Virus record (IMG/VR): IMGVR_UViG_3300035701_000218 | Location: 1-27,988 of that record | DNA: 27,988 bases | From: a virus | Strand: one strand, 5' to 3' | Notes under the pieces: model-generated | The model's database searches: none | Seen by the model: only the letters and a program-made list of their open reading frames with translations | What the model was told of the DNA's origin: nothing | Program-made: the position numbers and the translations under genes | In this document: positions 15,571 to 22,485 of the stretch, piece by piece | How positions within the stretch are numbered: position 1 is the stretch's first letter | How the letters are laid out: each line of letters begins with the position of its first letter

Positions 15571-15692
15571 ATGCAAATAACCTGGCTGGCCAGGAGCTGC
15601 GTCGCCGGGCCGAGGATAGGGGAAACCTTGCGGTTCTGCTGGTGGCGGTAGCGGCATTAGTATACGCCATTCTTTATGAGGTGCTGCGATGA
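15554..15692 (+). repeat. 17-bp direct repeat flanking a tiny membrane gene
   Basis: ATGAGGTGCTGCGATGA occurs at 15554-15570 and again at 15676-15692. Each copy contains the end of one gene, a weak ribosome site and the ATGA stop/start overlap of the next. As a result the methyltransferase and the tiny protein both end in the residues EVLR. The repeat period is 122 bases, exactly one small gene. Confidence 0.85.
15567..15692 (+). CDS. 41-residue single-pass membrane protein
   Basis: ATG 15567 overlaps the methyltransferase stop (ATGA) and the stop overlaps ATG 15689 in the same way. The peptide has a basic N-terminal part (QELRRRAEDRG) and one hydrophobic helix at about 20-37 (NLAVLLVAVAALVYAILY), with a short tail. 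Positive residues before the helix predict an inside N-terminus. Short single-pass proteins in phages often act on host membrane or defence functions, but no role is evident here. The gene is bounded by a 17-bp direct repeat, suggesting insertion or duplication of a small cassette. Confidence 0.75.
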   Translation: MNANNLAGQELRRRAEDRGNLAVLLVAVAALVYAILYEVLR

Positions 15693-16321
15693 TCTGTCCA
15701 AAGTGTAAGGGCGCGAAGACGTTGTCGGGGCTGTGGGATGGTGTTGACGCCACCGGCAAGCGCATCGGCGGTGCTGGCGCATGGTCGTGTTCCACGTGCA
15801 ACGGCACGGGCGAGGTCACCCAGGAGCAGAATGATGACATCGTTGCCGGCCACAAGATGCGTGAGGACCGCGTGGGGCGCGGCCTGTCACTCCGGGCGGA
15901 GGCCGAGCGTCTGGGCGTTCCGGAGATGGAGCTGGCGAAGATGGAGCGCGGCCTCGTGCCAGTGCTCGGAGCTGGCGCAAGACAACAGGCGCAAGGAGGC
16001 GCCATGCCCACGATCAAGGAGCTTCAGGCCACGGCGCACGATATAGCGCTGACCCATGGTTGGTGGGACCGGCCGCACAACGACGGCGAGATGCTGATGC
16101 TGATGGTATGCGAGCTCGCCGAGGCGCATGAGGCGGTGCGGCTGGGCAATCCCGCATCGGAGCACATCCCGCAGCACTCGGCGTTCGCAGAGGAGCTGGC
16201 GGATGTGGTCATCTACGCGATGAACCTGGCGCATGAGCGGCAGATAGACCTGGAGCGCGTGCTGCTGGACAAGATAGAGTTCAACCGTGGCCGCCCGCAC
16301 AAGCATGGCAAGGCGCCATGA
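15689..16321 (+). CDS. Zinc-finger/HTH protein continuous with a MazG-like domain
   Basis: One open frame encodes 210 residues. Residues 1-40 hold CPKC (3-6) and CSTC-NGTG (34-41), a DnaJ-like zinc-finger pattern. Residues 55-92 (SLRAEAERLGVPEMELAKME) look like a helix-turn-helix. From Met106 onward the sequence is a MazG-like nucleotide pyrophosphohydrolase domain with ELAEAHEA and EELADVVIY, the paired acidic motifs that bind Mg. The join contains repeated element copy 3 and a ribosome site before Met106, so two proteins may be made, or two once-separate genes now read through. Start ATG 15689 overlaps the small membrane gene. Confidence 0.7.
   Translation: MICPKCKGAKTLSGLWDGVDATGKRIGGAGAWSCSTCNGTGEVTQEQNDDIVAGHKMREDRVGRGLSLRAEAERLGVPEMELAKMERGLVPVLGAGARQQAQGGAMPTIKELQATAHDIALTHGWWDRPHNDGEMLMLMVCELAEAHEAVRLGNPASEHIPQHSAFAEELADVVIYAMNLAHERQIDLERVLLDKIEFNRGRPHKHGKAP
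15961..15983 (+). promoter_or_regulatory. Repeated element copy 3 (AGTG-N9-GGCGCAAGAC)
   Basis: AGTG is at 15961-15964 and GGCGCAAGAC at 15974-15983. It lies inside the open frame of the zinc-finger/MazG protein, 20 bases before the internal ATG 16004. The other copies mark gene boundaries, so this one supports a separate MazG gene start. Confidence 0.55.
15988..16003 (+). promoter_or_regulatory. Ribosome site in a hairpin loop before internal MazG start
   Basis: GGCGC (15988-15992) pairs with GCGCC (15999-16003), leaving AAGGAG exposed as the loop, five bases before ATG 16004. This is a well-placed Shine-Dalgarno for an internal start. Confidence 0.55.
16004..16321 (+). CDS. MazG-like pyrophosphohydrolase (internal start version)
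   Basis: This is an alternative product of the frame above, beginning at ATG 16004 with AAGGAG five bases upstream, 105 residues long. It is a complete single MazG-like domain: helix one with ELAEAHEA, then EELADVVIYAMNLA, the E-x2-E and E-x2-D pairs that coordinate Mg, then a basic tail (NRGRPHKHGKAP). Such enzymes hydrolyse (d)NTPs or alarmones to monophosphates; phage forms are proposed to adjust nucleotide or ppGpp pools. The length equals that of stand-alone phage MazG-like proteins, so this may be the original gene. Ribosome profiling or N-terminal peptides would decide. Confidence 0.55.
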   Translation: MPTIKELQATAHDIALTHGWWDRPHNDGEMLMLMVCELAEAHEAVRLGNPASEHIPQHSAFAEELADVVIYAMNLAHERQIDLERVLLDKIEFNRGRPHKHGKAP

Positions 16322-16368
16322 TGTCCTGGATCGCGGATCAACTAGAGCAGTACCCATAGGAGGAGGAT

Positions 16369-16584
16369 TTGTACGACAATGACAGCATCGTTGGCAAGGT
16401 AAAGGCGTTCACCGCCAGGGCCGTGCTGATTGCGCTTGACGGCGGCAAGGAACATTGGGTACCTCGCAGCCAGATCGAGGAGGAGCCGAACGACGAGTAC
16501 CTGACCTCGCTGCGGGATGACGGCATCGAGGCGGAGTTCACCATACCTGGGTGGCTATCAGAGAAGATAGCGAACGGAGAGTGA
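16369..16584 (+). CDS. Small beta-rich phage protein
   Basis: The start is TTG 16369, supported by a very strong ribosome site (TAGGAGGAGGA). The 71-residue product has a compact beta pattern at 6-38 (SIVGKVKAFTARAVLIAL, then GGKEHWVPRSQIEE) and an acidic helix-to-strand end (EAEFTIPGWLSEK). Short proteins with a similar HWVPxSQI segment are common in phages and look like small SH3/OB-type folds; I recall no proven function. A 13-codon open frame at 16318-16359 precedes it and is probably only spacer. It lies between the MazG domain and the SbcD block. Confidence 0.75.
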   Translation: MYDNDSIVGKVKAFTARAVLIALDGGKEHWVPRSQIEEEPNDEYLTSLRDDGIEAEFTIPGWLSEKIANGE

Positions 16585-16586
16585 CC

Positions 16587-16742
16587 ATGAAGGAAGGCAA
16601 GACGAAGCACGGGACAGGGCGCGCGAAGCGCCGTGGCACGAAGGAGTGGAACGTGGAGCGGGATGACGGCGAGGGCGGGGTTACGACGTTGCCGAACAGG
16701 ACCACGCGCACGCAGGTCGGGTGCTGCCTGCGTATTGCCTGA
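16587..16742 (+). CDS. Small basic protein, probably truncated by in-frame TGA
   Basis: ATG 16587 begins two bases after the previous stop. The 51-residue product is basic at its N-terminus (KEGKTKHGTGRAKRRGTKEW) and ends LRIA at a TGA (16740-16742). The same frame continues after that TGA for 29 more codons and ends in an ATGA overlap with the SbcD gene, as if the original protein were 81 residues. The ribosome site is weak (GAACGGAGAGTG). No family is recognised. The truncation may be a real mutation, a sequencing error or a programmed readthrough. Confidence 0.5.
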   Translation: MKEGKTKHGTGRAKRRGTKEWNVERDDGEGGVTTLPNRTTRTQVGCCLRIA

Positions 16743-16832
16743 CCGAACGGGCGGTACTTCTGGCGCGCGAACCGGTGGCTGCGCATGGGCAGGATGCGCT
16801 TCACCGCCAGTGCGCATAGGGATGCGGAATGA
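16743..16832 (+). pseudogene. Downstream remainder of the TGA-interrupted small gene
   Basis: Continuing in frame after TGA 16740-16742 gives PNGRYFWRANRWLRMGRMRF and nine further residues before TGA 16830-16832. The residue choice (aromatic and Arg-rich) looks protein-like, and the final stop overlaps the SbcD start as ATGA, the coupling style used across this window. Without suppression this segment would not be translated from the upstream start. Confidence 0.45.
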
Positions 16833-17899
16833 CCAGGATCGCCGTTGTGAGTGACGTGCACCTCGGCAACCATGCCCGGCACGGCGGCAACGTGGCGTCG
16901 GGGCTGAATGGACGGTGCCGAATGGCATTGAAGGTACTCGGCGACGCGCTTGTCTTGGCGCGCGAGCGCAAGGCCGACCGCTTCATTGTGGCCGGGGACC
17001 TGTTTGACACCGCCAACCCTCCTCCGCAGCTCATCGCCGCCGCGCAGGAGCTGTTTACCGACAATGGCATTCATCCCGATCTGCTACTCGGCAACCACGA
17101 GATGAACAGCGATGCGAAGGGCGACCACGCCCTCGGGCCGATGTGCCCGGTGGCGCAGGTTATCGACATGCCGACCCTGGTTGGGGATGTGGTGTACGTG
17201 CCATTCTGGCCAGGCCCGGCGCGCGAGTGGCTGCCGAAGGCGGTGGCGATGGCGATGTCGGGCAAGGCGCTGGCGAAGGCGCTCGTCATCCACCTCGGCA
17301 TCGAGACTGGGGACGAGCCGGCGTGGCTGCGCGGGTGTGATGACGCGGTGCCTGCCGCCCTGCTCAAGGAGCTGTGCGCCAAGTACGGGTTCAAGGCGGT
17401 GTTCGCCGGCAACTGGCATGGGGCACGCATGGTTAACGCGCCCGATCCGCTGCTAATCCAATGTGGCGCCCTCGTGCCCACCGGATTTGATAACCCCGGC
17501 GTCGACCATTACGGTGCCATGTTCTTCTACGATACGGCGACCGGTGAGGGTGGACATGTCACTCTGTCCGGCCCGCGTTTCATCAACATGCGCTGGCCGA
17601 GCGATCTGCCCCCGGCTGATGGCAATGTGCTGCACCTAAGCGTCGTCGCGGAGGCCGGCAAAGTTGAGGAGGCGCGCGCCGTGTGCGAGCATTGGCATAG
17701 CGCTGGCTCGATCGCCGTGTTCGATGTGCTGCCTGACGCCGAGCAGGTGCGCCAGGCGGCCGGAGAGGCGGCGAGGGCTGCCTCAACCCCTGCCACGCTG
17801 CGAGAGTCGGTGGCTGAGTATGTCACCGCAATGCCGCTGCCGGATGATGTTATCCGCGAACAGGTCCTGGCTGGCGTGACCGGCTACCTCAAGCTATAG
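16829..17899 (+). CDS. sbcD: SbcD/gp47-like DNA repair nuclease (metallophosphoesterase)
   Basis: The 356-residue protein carries the calcineurin-type metal motifs of Mre11/SbcD: SDVHLG (D9, H11), GDLFD (D57), GNHE (N89, H90), HLG (H155) and GNWHG near 194-198, where the usual GHxH is GNWH. It would be the endo/exonuclease half of a complex with the SbcC-like ATPase encoded at 18156, processing DNA ends and hairpins for recombination, as T4 gp47 does. The last hundred residues form the expected capping and SbcC-binding region. ATG 16829 lies in an ATGA overlap; a small membrane gene separates it from sbcC. Confidence 0.92.
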   Translation: MTRIAVVSDVHLGNHARHGGNVASGLNGRCRMALKVLGDALVLARERKADRFIVAGDLFDTANPPPQLIAAAQELFTDNGIHPDLLLGNHEMNSDAKGDHALGPMCPVAQVIDMPTLVGDVVYVPFWPGPAREWLPKAVAMAMSGKALAKALVIHLGIETGDEPAWLRGCDDAVPAALLKELCAKYGFKAVFAGNWHGARMVNAPDPLLIQCGALVPTGFDNPGVDHYGAMFFYDTATGEGGHVTLSGPRFINMRWPSDLPPADGNVLHLSVVAEAGKVEEARAVCEHWHSAGSIAVFDVLPDAEQVRQAAGEAARAASTPATLRESVAEYVTAMPLPDDVIREQVLAGVTGYLKL

Positions 17900-17908
17900 G
17901 GGGCGCAT

Positions 17909-18178
17909 ATGACGAATGACCAGCTGGAGACAATGAAGATTGCCGGGATGGTCATGCTTGGCATACTGTTGCTCGCGCTATTGGCGACCGGCGGCAAGCG
18001 CAGATGTGACAAGCACTTCCGCGATGAGGTTGAGGACTTCGCGCGGCACTTCCCCGGCGTCTGTATGATCTGCTCTTACTACCGCTACGGGGTGTTGCAC
18101 GGGTTTATCTCATCAGAGTGCAAACCACCGGCGCACCGCTGCATCGAGGACCACCATGATCCACGCCCGCAAGATTAA
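17909..18178 (+). CDS. Small membrane protein with Cys-rich tail
   Basis: The 89-residue protein starts at ATG 17909 after GGGGGCGC. A hydrophobic helix at about 10-27 (IAGMVMLGILLLALLATG) is followed by a basic stop-transfer (GKRR) and a soluble part with five Cys (residues about 33-82: CDKHF, CMICSYY, ECKPP, HRC), which could bind metal. The predicted topology has the Cys domain in the cytoplasm. It is placed between the sbcD- and sbcC-like genes and overlaps sbcC by 23 bases, so it is co-expressed with them. No family or function is recognised. Confidence 0.7.
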   Translation: MTNDQLETMKIAGMVMLGILLLALLATGGKRRCDKHFRDEVEDFARHFPGVCMICSYYRYGVLHGFISSECKPPAHRCIEDHHDPRPQD

Positions 18179-19754
18179 GCTCGAAACCACGTACGCCAAG
18201 TGTGACATCGCATTGCCAGAGCGTGGTTTGGTCGTTGTGACCGGCCCGAACGGGATCGGCAAGAGCAGCATGGTTGAGGGCATGGGGATCGCGCTGTGGG
18301 GTGAGACGCTGCGCGGGGCCGACCCGTGGGACGGCGAGAAGGGGTCGGCGATGGCCGGTGTCGACACTACGGCCGGCGCCGTCACCGCCGAACGTACGCG
18401 CATGGCCAAGGGGTCGAAGCTGTCTTGGTCACTGGGTGGCGCGGACCCGGTCAAATACGAGAACACGACCAAGGCGCAGCAGGCTCTCACCCAAGCTGTT
18501 GGCGAGTTCGACCTGTGGCGACGGACACACGTGTTCAGCGCGGCTGACAGCGCGCACTTCACGCTCGCCACTGACGGGCAGCGCAAGCGCCTGCTCGAGA
18601 CCATCCTCGGTCTTGACAAGTTCGACCTGGCGCTGGAGCGCTGCCGCCTCGACAAGCATAAGGCCGAGACCGACGGCGCGGAGGCGTGCTCCAACCTTCG
18701 GCACGCACTGTCACAGATTGGGACGGCGACCGAATGGCTTGACACGGCCAAGAAACAGCTGGAGATCATCGGCGAGCCGCCTGATGTCACCGCCTTGGCG
18801 AGCCGCCGCACGAAGTTACAGGCGGCCGTTGATGGCTGCCAAGACGAGTTGGAGCAACTGAATGCCAACCTGGCCAGGAGCCAGCACGCCAGCGGCACGC
18901 ATGACGCGCACGCGGGGGAGATCGAGCGCAGGCTGTCCACGCTGGCTGGTGACGCGTGCGACCGGTGCGGGCAGGTCATACCGGAAACGCTGCGCGATAG
19001 GCTGCGCAAGGCCGCGCACAAGGAGCGCGAGGCCGGCGAGCTGCTGCGCGCGGAGGCGCGCGTGTCGAACGTCGCCATGATCGCACAGCGGGAGGATCTG
19101 CAAGAGGAGCTGCGCATGATGCTGCGGGAGCAGTCGGCCATAAATCAGATGGTGGCTGTGGCCGACGGCGTGGTGAAACAGCTGGCCGGCGCCAGGGAGC
19201 TGATGGCCAAGGCGGAGAAGTCGATGGCTGACGCTTTGGAGGCCAAGGACGTGGCTGTCGCCAATACGGACGAGGCATCCGCGCGGGTACATGTGTTGAA
19301 GGCCATTGAGAATGTGCTCGGGCTGAAGGGCGTGCGGGCGCACATCCTTGGCAGGGCGCTTGCCGGTGTCGGCGATGTGGCGAACGCCTGGCTGGCGCGG
19401 CTGTCGGGCGGGGTGATCAAGCTGCGGCTCGAGGAGCGCGGCGACGCGCTTGCGCTCGAGGTGGACGTGGGCGGCGGCAAGTGGCAGCCGTACAGGGCCG
19501 CGAGCGGCGGACAGCGCAGGCGTGTTGATGTGGCCCTGCTCATGGCATTGTCGGAGGTGTCGGCCGCCGCCGCAGGACAGTCGCCCGGCACGCTCTGGTT
19601 CGATGAGGTGTTCGATGCGCTGGACGGCGACGGGGTGCGTGCGATATGCGACGCGCTGCCGGACCTGGCTGCCGACCGCGCCGTCGTCGTCATCACGCAC
19701 AACGCGGCGCTCGCCGCCGGCCTCCCGGCCGCCATGCGCTGGTCGCCGCCATAG
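18156..19754 (+). CDS. sbcC: SbcC/gp46-like SMC-family ATPase
   Basis: The 532-residue protein has Walker A GPNGIGKSS at 30-38, a Q-loop region after it, a zinc-hook CDRC at 268-271 flanked by coiled-coil segments (about 165-265 and 275-400), the ABC signature ASGGQRRR near 449-456, Walker B TLWFDEVFDALD near 477-488 and the H-loop VITHN near 511-515. It is about half the length of E. coli SbcC and close to T4 gp46, so the coils are short. It would dimerise through the zinc hook and drive the nuclease encoded at 16829. ATG 18156 overlaps the small membrane gene. Confidence 0.93.
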   Translation: MIHARKIKLETTYAKCDIALPERGLVVVTGPNGIGKSSMVEGMGIALWGETLRGADPWDGEKGSAMAGVDTTAGAVTAERTRMAKGSKLSWSLGGADPVKYENTTKAQQALTQAVGEFDLWRRTHVFSAADSAHFTLATDGQRKRLLETILGLDKFDLALERCRLDKHKAETDGAEACSNLRHALSQIGTATEWLDTAKKQLEIIGEPPDVTALASRRTKLQAAVDGCQDELEQLNANLARSQHASGTHDAHAGEIERRLSTLAGDACDRCGQVIPETLRDRLRKAAHKEREAGELLRAEARVSNVAMIAQREDLQEELRMMLREQSAINQMVAVADGVVKQLAGARELMAKAEKSMADALEAKDVAVANTDEASARVHVLKAIENVLGLKGVRAHILGRALAGVGDVANAWLARLSGGVIKLRLEERGDALALEVDVGGGKWQPYRAASGGQRRRVDVALLMALSEVSAAAAGQSPGTLWFDEVFDALDGDGVRAICDALPDLAADRAVVVITHNAALAAGLPAAMRWSPP

Positions 19755-19758
19755 GGGA

Positions 19759-19787
19759 TTGGCGAACTGTGCGCCCTATGCTATCCT
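19759..19787 (+). promoter_or_regulatory. Putative sigma70 promoter before the ParB/Vsr/methylase block
   Basis: TTGGCG (19759-19764) is separated by 17 bases from TATCCT (19782-19787), and TG precedes the latter at the extended -10 position. It lies in the 54-base gap after sbcC, 22 bases before ATG 19809, whose ribosome site is AAGGAG. Confidence 0.5.
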
Positions 19788-19808
19788 TCAAACGACAAGG
19801 AGAGTGAA

Positions 19809-20345
19809 ATGGAAATCACCAAGATCGCGATCGAGACGCTGAGCGAGGACCCGAACAACGTGCGCCTCCACAACGAGCGCAACATGGAGTCGATCAGGAG
19901 CAGCCTGACCAATTTCGGGCAGGTCGAGCCGCTCGTCGTGCAGCGCTCGACGATGCGTGTCATCGGTGGCAACGGCAGGCTCCGCGCCATGCGCGACCTC
20001 GGATGGCAAGAGGCGTCATGCGCCCTTATCGACATAGACGACGCCAGGGCGCGCGCGCTCGGCATCGTGCTTAACAGGACGGCCGATCTCGCGGAGTGGG
20101 ACTACGGCGCACTCGCGCGCTCGCTCGAGGAGCTGACCGCCGAGTTGCCGGAGGAGTTGTCCGAATCACTCGGATATGACCATCGCGAGATCGCGATGTT
20201 GCGCGGATGGGCCGATGGCGCGGCCGAGCAGGCCGCCGGCGCAGCTGGTGACGATAAACAAGCCGATGGCGCGCGCGAGCTTACGCCCGACGGCGACCTC
20301 GGGGGCCAGCAATATGTCTGCCCGCGTTGCGGAATGCGGTTCTGA
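19809..20345 (+). CDS. ParB/sulfiredoxin-domain protein
   Basis: The 178-residue protein starts at ATG 19809 with AAGGAG upstream. Residues 1-95 match the ParB-type nuclease/CTPase fold: LSEDPNNVRLHNERNMESI near 11-29, FGQVEPLVVQ near 36-45 and the box VIGGNGRLRAM near 51-61. The C-terminal part has an acidic helical stretch and ends with CPRCGMRF, half of a zinc knuckle. Phage ParB-like proteins of this type commonly sit next to DNA methyltransferases, as here; they may be nucleases or DNA-binding partners, not partition proteins. No ParA is present. It is the first gene of a block with Vsr-like and C5-methylase genes. Confidence 0.85.
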   Translation: MEITKIAIETLSEDPNNVRLHNERNMESIRSSLTNFGQVEPLVVQRSTMRVIGGNGRLRAMRDLGWQEASCALIDIDDARARALGIVLNRTADLAEWDYGALARSLEELTAELPEELSESLGYDHREIAMLRGWADGAAEQAAGAAGDDKQADGARELTPDGDLGGQQYVCPRCGMRF

Positions 20346-20353
20346 GGCGTGCC

Positions 20354-20770
20354 ATGGACAGGGTCGATAAGGCGACAAGAAGCGGGATCATGCCACGCAT
20401 ATGCGGCGCCGGCACCGGCCCGGAGCGAGAGGCCGCGAGGCTGCTCGGGGCCGAGACGCGCGGGCTGCGCGCCAACGCGAGGGACCTGCCCGGCAGCCCG
20501 GACCTAGTCGACGACGCCGCGCGCGTCGCGGTGTTCGTCCACGGCTGTTTCTGGCACGGGTGCCCGAAGCACTACAGGGCGCCGAGGTCCAACGAGTCGT
20601 TCTGGTCCGGCAAGCTGGTCGGCAACGTCAGGCGCGACCGCAGGGCGGCGCGAAGGCTCAGGAGGATGGGATGGTCGGTGATCACGGCGTGGGAATGCGC
20701 GCTGGCTGCGGGGACGGCGAGAGCGGCTCGGTCGATGGACCGCCGCCGTGGCGCGGGCCCTGGCTGCTGA
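20354..20770 (+). CDS. vsr: Vsr-like very short patch repair endonuclease
   Basis: The 138-residue protein from ATG 20354 aligns well with E. coli Vsr: DKATRSGIMPRI near 5-16, LPGSPDLV with the catalytic Asp50, VFVHGCFWHGC (60-70) with the His and zinc Cys residues, then FWSGKLVGNVRRDRR and WSVITAWECAL. In bacteria Vsr nicks T:G mismatches left when 5-methylcytosine deaminates, and its gene overlaps the Dcm methylase, exactly the order here, with a 100-base overlap. It could therefore protect phage DNA from methylation-linked mutation, or act as a restriction-type nuclease on unmodified DNA. Length is slightly short of E. coli Vsr (156). Confidence 0.92.
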   Translation: MDRVDKATRSGIMPRICGAGTGPEREAARLLGAETRGLRANARDLPGSPDLVDDAARVAVFVHGCFWHGCPKHYRAPRSNESFWSGKLVGNVRRDRRAARRLRRMGWSVITAWECALAAGTARAARSMDRRRGAGPGC

Positions 20771-21771
20771 GCCAGCTCGCGCGCGTCAGGTCCAACGGAC
20801 TGCGCGTCCTCTCGACGTTCTCGGGCGGCGGCGGTTCCTCCATGGGCTACAAGCTCGCCGGCTATAAGGTGATCGGCGCCGTCGAGATGGACAAGGGCAT
20901 GGCTGACACGTATTCGCGCAACCTTTCTGGCACGCCGGTGTTCGTCGAGACGGTCGCCGAGTTCGCCAAGCGTGACGAGTCGACGCTGCCGGAGGGCGCG
21001 GCGTCATTTGACGTGCTTGACGGCTCGCCGCCGTGCAGCGTGTTCTCCATGGCCGGCAATCGGGAGAAGAAATGGGGTTCGGCGCATATGTTCCGCGAGG
21101 GCGCGGCCGTGCAGCGGCTTGACATGCTGTTCTTCGACCTCATTGATCTCGCCGGGCGCCTGCGCCCGCGCGTTGTCGTCGCCGAGAACGTCAAGGGCAT
21201 CGTCATCGGTGACGCGAAGGGGTACGCGCTCGACGTCATCGACGCGTTCAGTGACATAGGTTATGACTGCCAGGTGTTCCTGCTCAACTCCGCCTTGATG
21301 GGCGTGCCGCAACGCCGCAAGCGCGTGTTCTTCGTTGCGCGGCGATCCGATCTTGGGTTGCCGAAGCTGACGTTGTCGTTCAATGAGGCGATAATCACCG
21401 CGTCCGAGGCGATCGCCGGCGTGCCGCCGCCGGCGCGGCATCGGTGGCTGTCGGCCACGCTTAAGGGGTTGTGGGCGCTGACGCCGCACGGTTCAAGCCT
21501 CAGCAAGGCTCACCCCAAAGGCAGTTTGTTCAACTGGATGAAGGCCGCGCCTGACAGACCGTTCCCGACCCTGACCGCGCGCAGCTCGAGCATCCCACTT
21601 CATTGGGTAGAGCCGCGCAAATTGTCCGACGCCGAGTGCGCCCGCGCGCAGACGTTCCCGGACGACTACACGTTTATTAGCCCACCAGGCTACTATGTTT
21701 GCGGCATGAGCGTCCCCCCGAGGATGCTACAGCGCTTGTCGCTCAGGATCGCGCAATGGCTCGGCGCCTGA
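20671..21771 (+). CDS. DNA (cytosine-5) methyltransferase
   Basis: The best start is ATG 20671, with AGGAGG just upstream and inside the vsr coding region; the frame is open much further upstream but overlaps vsr entirely. The 366-residue enzyme shows motif I FSGGGGSSMGYKLAGY, motif IV GSPPCS with catalytic Cys122, motif VI ENVKG (E172), motif VIII QRRKR and a C-terminal motif X (GMSVPPRML). The target-recognition segment lies between about 235 and 315, too variable to read the site. It methylates cytosine in DNA, with the adjacent Vsr-like nuclease as a functional partner. The first fifty residues are low-complexity and may be a short extension. Confidence 0.95.
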   Translation: MVGDHGVGMRAGCGDGESGSVDGPPPWRGPWLLSQLARVRSNGLRVLSTFSGGGGSSMGYKLAGYKVIGAVEMDKGMADTYSRNLSGTPVFVETVAEFAKRDESTLPEGAASFDVLDGSPPCSVFSMAGNREKKWGSAHMFREGAAVQRLDMLFFDLIDLAGRLRPRVVVAENVKGIVIGDAKGYALDVIDAFSDIGYDCQVFLLNSALMGVPQRRKRVFFVARRSDLGLPKLTLSFNEAIITASEAIAGVPPPARHRWLSATLKGLWALTPHGSSLSKAHPKGSLFNWMKAAPDRPFPTLTARSSSIPLHWVEPRKLSDAECARAQTFPDDYTFISPPGYYVCGMSVPPRMLQRLSLRIAQWLGA

Positions 21772-21793
21772 CGCCGGCGAGGAGAACTTGACC

Positions 21794-22162
21794 ATGGACC
21801 CATTAACTGACCTGCTGCTGAAGCAGGAGAACCTATACCTGATGGCGGCCGTGTGGGTGCTGCTCGAGACGTTGCAGCGCGCTCTTCCCGAGAACGTAAC
21901 CTCGCACTCGGTTTGGGTTCGGCTTCAACCCGTCATGCCAGTCATCCTCTGTCTCGGCGGCGTTTGGCTGCCATACGTCATGGCGCGTAACGCTCCTATC
22001 AGCCAGCACGTTATGGTTGGCCTCATCCTCGGGTACGCTGTCGGGCACAGCCGCAAGATCGTGCTTCAGGGTGTGCTGGGGCAGGACGCGCGCATACCGC
22101 ATGGACAGGCCGTGCCCCCACCGGCGCCTCCGCAACCCAAGGACCAAAGAGGCGTGCCATGA
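21794..22162 (+). CDS. Holin-like membrane protein
   Basis: ATG 21794 is chosen over TTG 21788 because GAGGAG sits nine bases before the ATG. The 122-residue protein has three hydrophobic helices (about 13-30, 46-64 and 71-88) and a soluble Pro/Gln-rich tail (VPPPAPPQPKDQ), the plan of a three-pass holin. It would form membrane lesions at lysis. The family cannot be named. The stop overlaps the next start (ATGA), and the next two proteins are spanin-like, which supports a lysis cassette; no endolysin is seen in this window, so other membrane roles remain possible. Confidence 0.6.
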   Translation: MDPLTDLLLKQENLYLMAAVWVLLETLQRALPENVTSHSVWVRLQPVMPVILCLGGVWLPYVMARNAPISQHVMVGLILGYAVGHSRKIVLQGVLGQDARIPHGQAVPPPAPPQPKDQRGVP

Positions 22163-22485
22163 TACGTGTCCTGCACTGGATCGCTGACTACTGGTATATC
22201 CCCCTTCTCACGATTGGCGCGTTGGCCGTGCTCATACTGTGGATCATTCATCGCCGTGGTGATCCGCCGGTTGACCTTCTGAACGTTGAGCTACAGGCAA
22301 TCAAGGCCGGGCGTGACGCGCGTGAGGCCAAGGCTGAGCTTGGCGCCGAACGGGCGGTCGCCAAAGTGGAGGCCGACCACAAAGACGCCGTGGATAAGCT
22401 GGACGCCGACCAGCGCGCCCAGGCGGAGGAGCTGAGAGATGACCCTGTTGCCCTTGCTCGTTTCCTTGTCCGTGCTGGCCGCTGA
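22159..22485 (+). CDS. Putative i-spanin-like (Rz-type) protein
   Basis: The 108-residue protein has one N-terminal membrane helix (about 10-30, WYIPLLTIGALAVLILWIIH) and a long charged periplasmic coiled coil (about 45-100, KAGRDAREAKAELGAERAVA). That is the shape of Rz-type inner-membrane spanins, which span the periplasm to disrupt the outer membrane at the end of lysis. The next gene overlaps its 3' end in another frame, like Rz/Rz1 pairs. ATG 22159 lies in an ATGA overlap with the holin-like gene. Sequence families for spanins are too variable to confirm; the call rests on shape and context. Confidence 0.55.
   Translation: MIRVLHWIADYWYIPLLTIGALAVLILWIIHRRGDPPVDLLNVELQAIKAGRDAREAKAELGAERAVAKVEADHKDAVDKLDADQRAQAEELRDDPVALARFLVRAGR

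Noticed and set aside
16318-16359. 13-codon frame in ATGA overlap after the MazG domain
   Set aside because: Too short and without motif; probably spacer before the TTG-started gene at 16369.
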